This document shows positions 10,921-25,275 of a stretch of DNA of 64,000 nucleotides, piece by piece. Both the position numbers and the translations under genes were made by a program. The notes under the pieces are model-generated. The model did not search any database. It was not told where the DNA came from and saw nothing but the letters and a program-made list of their open reading frames with translations. Source of the stretch: Halisarca cf. caerulea. Its lineage: Eukaryota > Porifera > Demospongiae > Chondrillida > Halisarcidae. Every line of letters begins with the position of its first letter. The first letter of the stretch is position 1. Location: the NCBI GenBank assembly GCA_963170055.1, contig CAUJGJ010000213.1, positions 310,001 through 374,000 of the forward strand, given 5' to 3'.

Positions 10921-13104
10921 TGTTGGATATGCTGGTACTAATACCAATATTTGGCACTAGTACCACGCACATTCCCAGTGGACACACATGAAGTTTCTTA
11001 ACTACTGTGGGCGTATTTGTGTAAAGTTGGATATGCTGGTGCTAATACCAATATTTGGCACTAGCACCACGCACATTCCCAGTGGACACACATGAAGTTT
11101 CTTAATTACTGTGGGCGTATTTGTGTAGTGTTGGATATGCTGGTGCTAATACCAATATTTGGCACTAGCACCACGCACATTCCCAGTGGACACACATGAC
11201 CTTTCTGAAGTGCTGTGAGCGTATTTGTGTAGTGTTGGATATGCTGGTGCTAATACCAATATTTGGCACTAGCACCACGCACATTCCCAGTGGACACACA
11301 TGACCTTTCTGAAGTGCTGTGGGCGTATTTGTGTAGTGTTGGATATGCTGGTGCTAATACCAATATTTGGCACTAACACCACGCACATTCCCAGTGGACA
11401 CACATGAAGTTTCTTAACTACTGTGGGCGTATTTGTGTAGTGTTGGATATGCTGGTGCTAATACCAATATTTGGCACTAGCACCACGCAAATACCCAGAG
11501 GACACACATGACCTTTCTGAAGTGCTGTGGGCGTATTTGTGTAGTGTTGGATATACTGGTGCTAATACCAATATTTGGCACTAGCACCACGCACATTCCC
11601 AGTGGACACACATGAAGTTTCTTAACTACTGTGGGCGTATTTGTGTAATGTTGGATATGCTGGTGCTAATACCAATATTTGGCACTAGCACCACGCACAT
11701 TCCCAGTAGACACACATGACCTTTCTGAAGTGCTGTGGGCGTATTTGTGTAGTGTTGGATATGCTGGTGCTAATACCAATATTTGGCACTAACACCACGC
11801 ACATTCCCAGTGGGCACACATGAAGTTTCTTAATTACTGTGGGCGTATTTGTGTAGTGTTGGATATGCTGGTGCTAATACCAATATTTGGCACTAGCACC
11901 ACGCACATTCCCAGTGGACACACATGACCTTTCTGAAGTGCTGTGGGCGTATTTGTGTAGTGTTGGATATGCTGGTGCTAATACCAATATTTGGCACTAG
12001 CACCACGCACATTCCCAGTGGACACACATGACCTTTCTGAAGTGCTGTGGGCGTATTTGTGTAGTGTTGGATATGCTGGTGCTAATACCAATATTTGGCA
12101 CTAACACCACGCACATTCCCCGTGGACACACATGAAGTTTCTTAACTACTGTGGGCGTATTTGTGTAAAGTTGGATATGCTGGTGCTAATACCAATATTT
12201 GGCACTAGCACCACGAACATTCCCAGTGGACACACATGACCTTTCTGAAGTGCTGTGGGCGTATTTGTGTATTGTTGGATATACTGGTGCTAATACCAAT
12301 ATTTGGCACTAGCACCACGCACATTCCCAGTGGACACACATGAAGTTTCTTAACTACTGTGGGCGTATTTGTGTAATGTTGGATATGCTGGTGCTAATAC
12401 CAATATTTGGCACTAGCACCACGCACATTCCCAGTAGACACACATGACCTTTCTGAAGTGCTGTGGGCGTATTTGTGTAGTGTTGGATATGCTGGTGCTA
12501 ATACCAATATTTGGCACTAGCTTCACGCACATTCACAGTGGACACACATGACCTTTCTGAAGTGCTGAGGGCGTATTTGTGTAGTGTTGGATATGCTGGT
12601 GCTAATACCAATATTTGGCACTAGTACCACGCACATTCCCAGTGGACACACATGACCTTTCTGAAGTGCTGTGGGCGTATTTGTGTAGTGTTGGATATAC
12701 TGGTGCTAATACCAATATTTGGCACTAGCACCACGCACATTCCCAGTGGACACACATGAAGTTTCTTAATTACTGTGGGCGTATTTGTGTAGTGTTGGAT
12801 ATGCTGGTGCTAATACCAATATTTGGCACTAGCACCACGCACATTCCCAGTGGACACACATGACCTTTCTGAAGTGCTGTGGGCGTATTTGTGTAGTGTT
12901 GGATATGCTGGTGCTAATACCAATATTTGGCACTAGCACCACGCACATTCCCAGTGGACACACATGACCTTTCTTAAGTGCTGTGGGCGTATTTGTGTAG
13001 TGTTGGATATGCTGGTGCTAATACCAATATTTGGCACTAGCACCACGCACATTCCCAGTGGACACACATGAAGTTTCTGAAGTGCTGTGGGCGTATTTGT
13101 GTAG

Positions 13105-13209
13105 TATTGGATATGCTTGTGCTAATACCAATATTTCGGCACTAGCACCACGCACATTCCCGGTGAACACACATGAAGTTTCTTAACAACTGTAAGCGTA
13201 TTTGTGTAG
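13105..13209. repeat. 105-bp unit with a single-base insertion
   Basis: The centre of the dyad reads ATATTTCGGCAC instead of ATATTTGGCAC, one extra C near 13137, which creates a CpG. After it the grid is displaced by +1. It is the first length change in the window. The unit also has GCTTGTGC and the rare CCCGGTGAAC, and the next-unit junction region reads AACAACTGTAAGCG. Confidence 0.9.
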
Positions 13210-14145
13210 TGTTGGATATGCTGGTGCTAATACCAATATTTGGCACTAGCACCACGCACATTCCCAGTGGACACACATGACCTTTCTGAAGTGCTGTGGG
13301 CGTATTTGTGTAGTGTTGGATATGCTGGTGCTAATACCAATATTTGGCACTAGCACCACGCACATTCCCAGTGGACACACATGACCTTTCTGAAGTGCTG
13401 TGGGCGTATTTGTGTAGTGTTGGATATGCTGGTGCTAATACCAATATTTGGCACTAACACCACGCACATTCCCAGTGGACACACATGAAGTTTCTTAACT
13501 ACTGTGGGCGTATTTGTGTAAAGTTGGATATGCTGGTGCTAATACCAATATTTGGCACTAGCACCACGCACATTCCCAGTGGACACACATGACCTTTCTG
13601 AAGTGCTGTGGGCGTATTTGTGTAGTGTTGGATATGCTGGTGCTAATACCAATATTTGGCACTAGCACCACGCACATTCCCAGTGGACACACATGACCTT
13701 TCTGAAGTGCTGTGGGCGTATTTGTGTAGTGTTGGATATACTGGTGCTAATACCAATATTTGGCACTAGCACCACGCACATTCCCAGTGGACACACATGA
13801 AGTTTCTTAACTACTGTGGGCGTATTTGTGTAATGTTGGATATGCTGGTGCTAATACCAATATTTGGCACTAGCACCACGCACATTCCCAGTGGACACAC
13901 ATGACCTTTCTGAAGTGCTGTGGGCGTATTTGTGTAGTGTTGGATATGCTGGTGCTAATACCAATATTTGGCACTAGCACCACGCACATTCCCAGTGGAC
14001 ACACATGACCTTTCTGAAGTGCTGTGGGCGTATTTGTGTAGTGTTGGATATGCTGGTGCTAATACCAATATTTGGCACTAGCACCACGCACATTCCCAGT
14101 GGACACACATGAAGTTTCTGAAGTGCTGTGGGCGTATTTGTGTAG

Positions 14146-17057
14146 TGTTGGATATGCTGGTGCTAATACCAATATTTGGCACTAGCACCACGCACATTCC
14201 CGGTGGACACACATGAAGTTTCTTAACTACTGTAAGCGTATTTGTGTAGTGTTGGATATGCTGGTGCTAATACCAATATTTGGCACTAGCACCACGCACA
14301 TTCCTAGTGGACACACATGACCTTTCTGAAGTGCTGTGGGCGTATTTGTGTAGTGTTGGATATGCTGGTAATAATACCAATATTTGGCACTAGTACCACG
14401 CACATTCCCAGTGGACACACATGAAGTTTTTTAACTACTGTGGGCGTATTTGTGTAAAGTTGGATATGCTGGTGCTAATACCAATATTTGGCACTAGCAC
14501 CACGCACATTCCCAGTGGACACACATGAAGTTTCTTAATTAATGTGGGCGTATTTGTGTAGTGTTGGATATGCTGGTGCTAATACCAATATTTGGCACTA
14601 GCACCACGCACATTCCCAGTGGACACACATGACCTTTCTGAAGTGCTGTGGGCGTATTTGTGTAGTGTTGGATATACTGGTGCTAATACCAATATTTGGC
14701 ACTAGCACCACGCACATTCCCAGTGGACACACATGAAGTTTCTTAACTACTGTGGGCGTATTTGTGTAATGTTGGATATGCTGGTGCTAATACCAATATT
14801 TGGCACTAGCACCACGCACATTCCCAGTGGACACACATGACCTTTCTGAAGTGCTGTGGGCGTATTTGTGTAGTGTTGGATATGCTGGTGCTAATACCAA
14901 TATTTGGCACTAGCACCACGCACATTCCCAGTGGACACACATGACCTTTCTGAAGTGCTGTGGGCGTATTTGTGTAGTGTTGGATATGCTGGTGCTAATA
15001 CCAATATTTGGCACTAGCACAACGCACATTCCCAGTGGACACACATGAAGTTTCTGAAGTGCTGTGGGCGTATTTGTGTAGTATTGGATATGCTGGTGCT
15101 AATACCAATATTTGGCACTAGCACCACGCACATTCCCGTTGGACACACATGAAGTTTCTTAACTACTGTAAGCGTATTTGTGTAGTGTTGGATATGCTGG
15201 TGCTAATACCAATATTTGGCACTAGCACCACGCACATTCCCAGTGGACACACATGACCTTTCTGAAGTGCTGTGGGCGTATTTGTGTAGTGTTGGATATG
15301 CTGGTGCTATTACCAATATTTGGCACTAGTACCACCAACATTCCCAGTGGACACACATGAAGTTTTTTAACTACTGTGGGCGTATTTGTGTAAAGTTGGA
15401 TATGCTGGTGCTAATACCAATATTTGGCACTAGCACCACGCACATTCCCAGTGGACACACATGAAGTTTCTTAATTACTGTGGGCGTATTTGTGTAGTGT
15501 TGGATATGCTGGTGCTAATACCAATATTTGGCACTAGCACCACGCACATTCCCAGTGGACACACATGACCTTTCTGAAGTGCTGTTGGCGTATTTGTGTA
15601 GTGTTGGATATACTGGTGCTAATACCAATATTTGGCACTAACACCACGCACATTCCCAGTGGACACACATGAAGTTTCTTAACTACTGTGGGCGTATTTG
15701 TGTAAAGTTGGATATGCTGGTGCTAATACCAATATTTGGCACTAGCACCACGCACATTCCCAGTGGACACACATGACCTTTCTGAAGTGCTGTGGGCGTA
15801 TTTGTGTAGTGTTGTATATACTGGTGCTAATACCAATATTTGGCACTAGCACCACGCACATTCCCAGTGGACACACATGAAGTTTCTTAACTACTGTGGG
15901 CGTATTTGTGTAATGTTGGATATGCTGGTGCTAATACCAATATTTGGCACTAGCACCACGCACATTCCCAGTGGACACACATGACCTTTCTAAAGTGCTG
16001 TGGGCGTATTTGTGTAGTGTTGGATATGCTGGTGCTAATACCAATATTTGGCACTAGCACCACGCACATTCCCAGTGGACACACATGACCTTTCTGAAGT
16101 GCTGTGGGCGTATTTGTGTAGTGTTGGATATGCTGGTGCTAATACCAATATTTGGCACTAGCACCACGCACATTCCCGGTGGACACACATGAAGTTTCTT
16201 AACTACTGTAAGCGTATTTGTGTAGTGTTGGATATGCTGGTGCTAATACCAATGTTTGGCACTAGCACCACGCACATTCCCAGTGGACACACATGACCTT
16301 TCTGAAGTGCTGTGGGCGTATTTGTGTAGTGTTGGATATGCTGGTAATAATACCAATATTTGGCACTAGTACCACGCACATTCCCAGTGGACACACATGA
16401 AGTTTTTTAACTACTGTGGGCGTATTTGTGTAAAGTTGGATATGCTGGTGCTAATACCAATATTTGGCACTAGCACCACGCACATTCCCAGTGGACACAC
16501 ATGAAGTTTCTTAATTACTGTGGGCGTATTTGTGTAAAGTTGGATATGCTGGTGCTAATACCAATATTTGGCACTAGCACCACGCACATTCCCAGTGGAC
16601 ACACATGACCTTTCTGAAGTGCTGTGGGCGTATTTGTGTAGTGTTGGATATATTGGTGCTAATACCAATATTTGGCACTAGCACCACGCACATTCCCAGT
16701 GGACACACATGAAGTTTCTTAACTACTGTGGGCGTATTTGTGTAATGTTGGATATGCTGGTGCTAATACCAATATTTGGCACTAGCACCACGCACATTCC
16801 CAGTGGACACACATGACCTTTCTGAAGTGCTGTGGGCGTATTTGTGTAGTGTTGGATATGCTGGTGCTAATACCAATATTTGGCACTAGCACCACGCACA
16901 TTCCCAGTGGACACACATGACCTTTCTGAAGTGCTGTGGGCGTATTTGTGTAGTGTTGGATATGCTGGTGCTAATACCAATATTTGGCACTAGCACCACG
17001 CACATTCCCAGTGGACACACATGAAGTTTCTGAAGTGCTGTGGGCGTATTTGTGTAG
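14146..17057. repeat. Nine-unit block 14146-15081 repeated at 16122-17057 (19-unit spacing)
   Basis: The order D, A, GGTAATAATACC/TAGTACC with TTTTTTAAC, B', A, B, A, A, C is shared with a shift of 1976 (19 x 104). The rare GGTAATAATACC marker is at about 14366 and 16342. Private differences include TTCCTAGTGG near 14301, AATTAATGTGG near 14536, CAATGTTTGG near 16252 and TATATTGG near 16649. The match ends after the C unit, where the left copy continues into CCCGTTGG/D and the right copy into type A. Confidence 0.75.
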
Positions 17058-17889
17058 TATTGGATATGCTGGTGCTAATACCAATATTTGGCACTAGCAC
17101 CACGCACATTCCCAGTGGACACACATGACCTTTCTGAAGTGCTGTGGGCGTATTTGTGTAGTGTTGGATATACTGGTGCTAATACCAATATTTGGCACTA
17201 ACACCACGCACATTCCCAGTGGACACACATGAAGTTTCTTAACTACTGTGGGCGTATTTGTGTAAAGTTGGATATGCTGGTGCTAATACCAATATTTGGC
17301 ACTAGCACCACGCACATTCCCAGTGGACACACATGACCTTTCTGAAGTGCTGTGGGCGTATTTGTGTAGTGTTGTATATACTGGTGCTAATACCAATATT
17401 TGGCACTAGCACCACGCACATTCCCAGTGGACACACATGAAGTTTCTTAACTACTGTGGGCGTATTTGTGTAATGTTGGATATGCTGGTGCTAATACCAA
17501 TATTTGGCACTAGCACCACGCACATTCCCAGTGGACACACATGACCTTTCTGAAGTGCTGTGGGCGTATTTGTGTAGTGTTGGATATACTGGTGCTAATA
17601 CCAATATTTGGCACTAGCACCACGCACATTCCCAGTGGACACACATGACCTTTCTGAAGTGCTGTGGGCGTATTTGTGTAGTGTTGGATATGCTGGTGCT
17701 AATACCAATATTTCGCACTAGCACCACGCACATTCCCGGTGGACACACATGAAGTTTCTTAACTACTGTAAGCGTATTTGTGTAGTGTTGGATATGCTGG
17801 TGCTAATACCAATATTTGGCACTAGCACCACGCACATTCCCAGTGGACACACATGACCTTTCTGAAGTGCTGTGGGCGTATTTGTGTAG
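15602..17889. repeat. Seven-unit block 15602-16329 repeated at 17162-17889 (15-unit spacing)
   Basis: The marker GTTGTATATACTGG is at 15811 and 17371, a shift of 1560 (15 x 104). The order CACTAAC-B, A, GTTGTAT-B, A, A, D, A is common to both. The second copy has TTTCGCACTAG in its D unit near 17711, which is then propagated to 21560. Overlap of this block with the 19-unit repeat shows successive rearrangements laid over each other. Confidence 0.72.
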
Positions 17890-18617
17890 TGTTGGATATG
17901 CTGGTGCTAATACCAATATTTGGCACTAGCACCACGCACATTCCCAGTGGACACACATGACCTTTCTGAAGTGCTGTGGGCGTATTTGTGTAGTGTTGGA
18001 TATGCTGGTGCTAATACCAATATTTGGCACTAACACCACGCACATTCCCAGTGGACACACATGAAGTTTCTTAACTACTGTGGGCGTATTTGTGTAAAGT
18101 TGGATATGCTGGTGCTAATACCAATATTTGGCACTAGCACCACGCACATTCCCAGTGGACACACATGACCTTTCTGAAGTGCTGTGGGCGTATTTGTGTA
18201 GTGTTGGATATATTGGTGCTAATACCAATATTTGGCACTAGCACCACGCACATTCCCAGTGGACACACATGAAGTTTCTTAACTACTGTGGGCGTATTTG
18301 TGTAATGTTGGATATGCTGGTGTTAATACCAATATTTGGCACTAGCACCACGCACATTCCCAGTGGACACACATGACCTTTCTGAAGTGCTGTGGGCGTA
18401 TTTGTGTAGTGTTGGATATGCTGGTGCTAATACCAATATTTGGCACTAGCACCACGCACATTCCCAGTGGACACACATGACCTTTCTGAAGTGCTGTGGG
18501 CGTATTTGTGTAGTGTTGGATATGCTGGTGCTAATACCAATATTTGGCACTAGCACCACGCACATTCCCAGTGGACACACATGAAGTTTCTGAAGTGCTG
18601 TGGGCGTATTTGTGTAG

Positions 18618-18722
18618 TATTGGATATGCTGGTGCTAATACCAATATTTGGCACTAGCACCACGCACATTCCCAGTGGACACAACATGACCTTTCTGAAG
18701 TGCTGTGGGCGTATTTGTGTAG
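18618..18722. repeat. 105-bp unit with GGACACAACATG insertion
   Basis: One extra A in the CACACATG segment gives GGACACAACATGACC near 18681. The grid moves to +2 after it. An identical insertion in the unit 22467-22571 is the duplicate of this one, carried by the 3849-bp spaced duplication, so the two are a single mutational event. Confidence 0.9.
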
Positions 18723-21700
18723 TGTTGGATATACTGGTGCTAATACCAATATTTGGCACTAACACCACGCACATTCCCAGTGGACACACATGAAGTTTCT
18801 TAACTACTGTGGGCGTTTTTGTGTAAAGTTGGATATGCTGGTGCTAATACCAATATTTGGCACTAGCACCACGCACATTCCCAGTGGACACACATGACCT
18901 TTCTGAAGTGCTGTGGGCGTATTTGTGTAGTGTTGGATATGCTGGTGCTAATACCAATATTTGGCACTAACACCACGCACATTCCCAGTGGACACACATG
19001 AAGTTTCTTAACTACTGTGGGCGTATTTGTGTAAAGTTGGATATGCTGGTGCTAATACCAATATTTGGCACTAGCACCACGCACATTCCCAGTGGACACA
19101 CATGACCTTTCTGAAGTGCTGTGGGCGTATTTGTGTAGTGTTGGATATATTGGTGCTAATACCAATATTTGGCACTAACACCACGCACATTCCCAGTGGA
19201 CACACATGAAGTTTCTTAACTACTGTGGGCGTATTTGTGTAATGTTGGATATGCTGGTGCTAATACCAATATTTGGCACTAGCACCACGCACATTCCCAG
19301 TGGACACACATGACCTTTCTGAAGTGCTGTGGGCGTATTTGTGTAGTGTTGGATATGCTGGTGCTAATACCAATATTTGGCACTAGCACCACGCACATTC
19401 CCAGTGGACACACATGACCTTTCTGAAGTGCTGTGGGCGTATTTGTGTAGTGTTGGATATGCTAGTGCTAATACCAATATTTGGCACTAGCACCACGCAC
19501 ATTCCCAGTGGACACACATGAAGTTTCTGAAGTGCTGTGGGCGTATTTGTGTAGTATTGGATATGCTGGATCTAATACCAATATTTGGCACTAGCACCAC
19601 GCACATTCCCGGTGGACACACATGAAGTTTCTTAACTACTGTAAGCGTATTTGTGTAGTGTTGGATATGCTGGTGCTAATACCAATATTTGGAACTAGCA
19701 CCACGCACATTCCCAGTGGACACACATGAAGTTTCTTAATTACTGTAGGCGTATTTGTGTAGTGTTGGATATGCTGGTGCTAATACCAATATTTGGCACT
19801 AGCACCACGCACATTCCCAGTGGACACACATGACCTTTCTGAAGTGCTGTGGGCGTATTTGTGTAGTGTTGGATATGCTGGTGCTAATACCAATATTTGG
19901 CACTAACACCACGCACATTCCCAGTGGACACACATGACCTTTCTGAAGTGCTGTGGGCGTATTTGTGTAGTGTTGGATATGCTGGTGCTAATACCAATAT
20001 TTGGCACTAGCACCACGCACATTCCCAGTGGACACACATGAAGTTTCTGAAGTGCTGTGGGCGTATTTGTGTAGTATTGGATATGCTGGTGCTAATACCA
20101 ATTTTTGGCACTAGCTCCACGCACATTCCCGGTGGACACACATGAAGTTTCTTAACTACTGTAAGCGTATTTGTGTAGTGTTGGATATGCTGGTGCTAAT
20201 ACCAATATTTGGCACTAGCACCACGCACATTCCCAGTGGACACACATGACCTTTCTGAAGTGCTGTGGGCGTATTTGTGTAGTGTTGGATATGCTGGTGC
20301 TAATACCAATATTTGGCACTAGCACCACGCACATTCCCAGTGGACACACATGAAGTTTCTGAAGTGCTGTGGGCGTATTTGTGTAGTATTGGATATGCTG
20401 GTGCTAATACCAATATTTGGCACTAGCACCACGCACATTCCCGGTGGACACACATGAAGTTTCTTAACTACTGTAAGCGTATTTGTGTAGTGTTGGATAT
20501 GCTGGTGCTAATACCAATATTTGGAACTAGCACCACGCACATTCCCAGTGGACACACATGAAGTTTCTTAATTACTGTAGGCGTATTTGTGTAGTGTTGG
20601 ATATGCTGGTGCTAATACCAATATTTGGCACTAGCACCACGCACATTCCCAGTGGACACACATGACCTTTCTGAAGTGCTGTGGGCGTATTTGTGTAGTG
20701 TTGGATATGCTGGTGCTAATACCAATATTTGGCACTAACACCACGCACATTCCCAGTGGACACACATGACCTTTCTGAAGTGCTGTGGGCGTATTTGTGT
20801 AGTATTGGATATGCTGGTGCTAATACCAATTTTTGGCACTAGCTCCACGCACATTCCCGGTGGACACACATGAAGTTTCTTAACTACTGTAAGCGTATTT
20901 GTGTAGTGTTGGATATGCTGGTGCTAATACCAATATTTGGCACTAGCACCACGCACATTCCCAGTGGACACACATGACCTTTCTGAAGTGCTGTGGGCGT
21001 ATTTGTGTAGTGTTGGATATGCTGGTAATAATACCAATATTTGGCACTAGTACCACGCACATTCCCAGTGGACACACATGAAGTTTCTTAACTACTGTGG
21101 GCGTATTTGTGTAAAGTTGGATATGCTGGTGCTAATACCAATATTTGGCACTAGCACCACGCACATTCCCAGTGGACACACATGAAGTTTCTTAATTACT
21201 GTGGGCGTATTTGTGTAGTGTTGGATATGCTGGTGCTAATACCAATATTTGGCACTAGCACCACGCACATTCCCAGTGGACACACATGACCTTTCTGAAG
21301 TGCTGTGGGCGTATTTGTGTAGTGTTGGATATGCTGGTGCCAATATCAATATTTGGCACTAACACCACGCACATTCCCAGTGGACACACATGAAGTTTCT
21401 TAACTACTGTGGGCGTATTTGTGTAAAGTTGGATATGCTGGTGCTAATACCAATATTTGGCACTAGCACCACGCACATTCCCAGTGGACACACATGAATT
21501 TTCTGAAGTGCTGTGGGCGTATTTGTGTAGTGTTGGATATGCTGGTGCTAATACCAATATTTCGCACTAGCACCACGCACATTCCCGGTGGACACACATG
21601 AAGTTTCTTAACTACTGTAAGCGTATTTGTGTAGTGTTGGATATGCTGGTGCTAATACCAATATTTGGCACTAGCACCACGCACATTCCCAGTGGACACA

Positions 21701-22466
21701 CATGACCTTTCTGAAGTGCTGTGGGCGTATTTGTGTAGTGTTGGATATGCTGGTGCTAATACCAATATTTGGCACTAGCACCACGCACATTCCCAGTGGA
21801 CACACATGACCTTTCTGAAGTGCTGTGGGCGTATTTGTGTAGTGTTGGATATGCTGGTGCTAATACCAATATTTGGCACTAACACCACGCACATTCCCAG
21901 TGGACACACATGAAGTTTCTTAACTACTGTGGGCGTATTTGTGTAAAGTTGGATATGCTGGTGCTAATACCAATATTTGGCACTAGCACCACGCACATTC
22001 CCAGTGGACACACATGACCTTTCTGAAGTGCTGTGGGCGTATTTGTGTAGTGTTGGATATATTGGTGCTAATACCAATATTTGGCACTAGCACCACGCAC
22101 ATTCCCAGTGGACACACATGAAGTTTCTTAACTACTGTGGGCGTATTTGTGTAATGTTGGATATGCTGGTGTTAATACCAATATTTGGCACTAGCACCAC
22201 GCACATTCCCAGTGGACACACATGACCTTTCTGAAGTGCTGTGGGCGTATTTGTGTAGTGTTGGATATGCTGGTGCTAATACCAATATTTGGCACTAGCA
22301 CCACGCACATTCCCAGTGGACACACATGACCTTTCTGAAGTGCTGTGGGCGTATTTGTGTAGTGTTGGATATGCTGGTGCTAATACCAATATTTGGCACT
22401 AGCACCACGCACATTCCCAGTGGACACACATGAAGTTTCTGAAGTGCTGTGGGCGTATTTGTGTAG

Positions 22467-22571
22467 TATTGGATATGCTGGTGCTAATACCAATATTTGG
22501 CACTAGCACCACGCACATTCCCAGTGGACACAACATGACCTTTCTGAAGTGCTGTGGGCGTATTTGTGTAG
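22467..22571. repeat. 105-bp unit, duplicate copy of the 18618 insertion unit
   Basis: It has the same extra A (GGACACAACATG near 22530) and the same flanking unit order as 18618-18722. After it the grid stays at +3 until the first 103-bp unit at 52108, a run of about 284 units with no net length change. Confidence 0.9.
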
Positions 22572-25275
22572 TGTTGGATATACTGGTGCTAATACCAATA
22601 TTTGGCACTAACACCACGCACATTCCCAGTGGACACACATGAAGTTTCTTAACTACTGTGGGCGTTTTTGTGTAAAGTTGGATATGCTGGTGCTAATACC
22701 AATATTTGGCACTAGCACCACGCACATTCCCAGTGGACACACATGACCTTTCTGAAGTGCTGTGGGCGTATTTCTGTAGTGTTGGATATGCTGGTGCTAA
22801 TACCAATATTTGGCACTAACACCACGCACATTCCCAGTGGACACACATGAAGTTTCTTAACTACTGTGGGCGTATTTGTGTAAAGTTGGATATGCTGGTG
22901 CTAATACCAATATTTGGCACTAGCACCACGCACATTCCCAGTGGACACACATGACCTTTCTGAAGTGCTGTGGGCGTATTTGTGTAGTGTTGGATATATT
23001 GGTGCTAATACCAATATTTGGCACTAACACCACGCACATTCCCAGTGGACACACATGAAGTTTCTTAACTACTGTGGGCGTATTTGTGTAATGTTGGATA
23101 TGCTGGTGCTAATACCAATATTTGGCACTAGCACCACGCACATTCCCAGTGGACACACATGACCTTTCTGAAGTGCTGTGGGCGTATTTGTGTAGTGTTG
23201 GATATGCTGGTGCTAATACCAATATTTGGCACTAGCACCACGCACATTCCCAGTGGACACACATGACCTTTCTGAAGTGCTGTGGGCGTATTTGTGTAGT
23301 GTTGGATATGCTAGTGCTAATACCAATATTTGGCACTAGCACCACGCACATTCCCAGTGGACACACATGAAGTTTCTGAAGTGCTGTGGGCGTATTTGTG
23401 TAGTATTGGATATGCTGGATCTAATACCAATATTTGGCACTAGCACCACGCACATTCCCGGTGGACACACATGAAGTTTCTTAACTACTGTAAGCGTATT
23501 TGTGTAGTGTTGGATATGCTGGTGCTAATACCAATATTTGGCACTAGCACCACGCACATTCCCAGTGGACACACATGAAGTTTTTTAATTACTGTAGGCG
23601 TATTTGTGTAGTGTTGGATATGCTGGTGCTAATACCAATATTTGGAACTAGCACAACGCACATTCCCAGTGGACACACATGACCTTTCTGAAGTGCTGTG
23701 GGCGTATTTGTGTAGTGTTGGATATGCTGGTGCTAATACCAATATTTGGCACTAGCACCACGCACATTCCCAGTGGACACACATGACCTTTCTGAAGTGC
23801 TGTGGGCGTATTTGTGTAGTGTTGGATATGCTGGTGCTAATACCAATATTTGGCACTAGCACCACGCACATTCCCAGTGGACACACATGAAGTTTCTGAA
23901 GTGCTGTGGGCGTATTTGTGTAGTATTGGATATGCTGGTGCTAATACCAATATTTGGCACTAGCACCACGCACATTCCCGGTGGACACACATGAAGTTTC
24001 TTAACTACTGTAAGCGTATTTGTGTAGTGTTGGATATGCTGGTGCTAATACCAATATTTGGCACTAGCACCACGCACATTCCCAGTGGACACACATGAAG
24101 TTTCTGAAGTGCTGTGGGCGTATTTGTGTAGTATTGGATATGCTGGTGCTAATACCAATATTTGGCACTAGCACCACGCACATTCCCGGTGGACACACAT
24201 GAAGTTTCTTAACTACTGTAAGCGTATTTGTGTAGTGTTGGATATGCTGGTGCTAATACCAATATTTGGCAGTAGCACCACGCACATTCCCAGTGGACAC
24301 ACATGAAGTTTTTTAATTACTGTAGGCGTATTTGTGTAGTGTTGGATATGCTGGTGCTAATACCAATATTTGGCACTAGCACCACGCACATTCCCAGTGG
24401 ACACACATGACCTTTCTGAAGTGCTGTGGGCGTATTTGTGTAGTGTTGGATATGCTGGTGCTAATACCAATATTTGGCACTAGCACCACGCACATTCCCA
24501 GTGGACACACATGACCTTTCTGAAGTGTTGTGGGCGTATTTGTGTAGTGTTGGATATGCTGGTGCTAATACCAATATTTGGCACTAGCACCACGCACATT
24601 CCCAGTGGACACACATGAAGTTTCTGAAGTGCTGTGGGCGTATTTGTTTAGTATTGGATATGCTGGTGCTAATACCAATATTTGGCACTAGCACCACGCA
24701 CATTCCCGGTGGACACACATGAAGTTTCTTAACTACTGTAAGCGTATTTGTGTAGTGTTGGATATGCTGGTGCTAATACCAATATTTGGCACTAGCACCA
24801 CGCACATTCCCAGTGGACACACATGACCTTTCTGAAGTGCTGTGGGCGTATTTGTGTAGTGTTGGATATGCTGGTACTAATACCAATATTTGGCACTAGC
24901 ACCACGCACATTCCCAGTGGACACACATGACCTTTCTGAAGTGCTGTGGGCGTATTTGTGTAGTGTTGGATATGCTGGTGCTAATACCAATATTTGGCAC
25001 TAGCACCACGCACATTCCCAGTGGACACACATGACCTTTCTGAAGTGCTGTGGGCGTATTTGTGTAGTGTTGGATATGCTGGTGCTAATACCAATATTTG
25101 GCACTAGCACCACGCACATTCCCAGTGGACACACATGACCTTTCTGAAGTGCTGTGGGCGTATTTGTGTAGTGTTGGATATGCTGGTGCTAATACCAATA
25201 TTTGGCACTAGCACCACGCACATTCCCAGTGGACACACATGAAGTTTCTGAAGTGCTGTGGGCGTATTTGTGTAG

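Larger units (their letters stand above)
1..13104. repeat. Region I: 126 units in strict 104-bp register
   Basis: All boundaries examined lie on positions 1 + 104n, and 13104 equals 126 x 104, so there is no net length change over 13 kb. The composition is mainly A units with regularly placed B and B' units, and D units are rare. Variant markers such as GGAACTAA, CACTAACACC, CACACTCCC and TGTTTGATAT recur at fixed spacings and reveal higher-order repeats. There is no unique sequence between units. Confidence 0.85.
17682..23507. repeat. 19-unit block 17682-19658 repeated at 21531-23507 (spacing 3849 bp)
   Basis: The shared rare markers are TTTCGCAC (17711 and 21560), TGTTAATACC, the inserted base giving GGACACAACATG (18681 and 22530), GGCGTTTTTG, GCTAGTGC, and GCTGGATCTAATACC (19569 and 23418). 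The spacing is 37 x 104 + 1 because the first copy itself contains one 105-bp unit. Few substitutions separate the copies, for example TTTCTGTAG near 22771 against TTTGTGTAG. The match stops at 19659/23508, where GGAACTAGC and GGCACTAGC differ. Confidence 0.85.
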
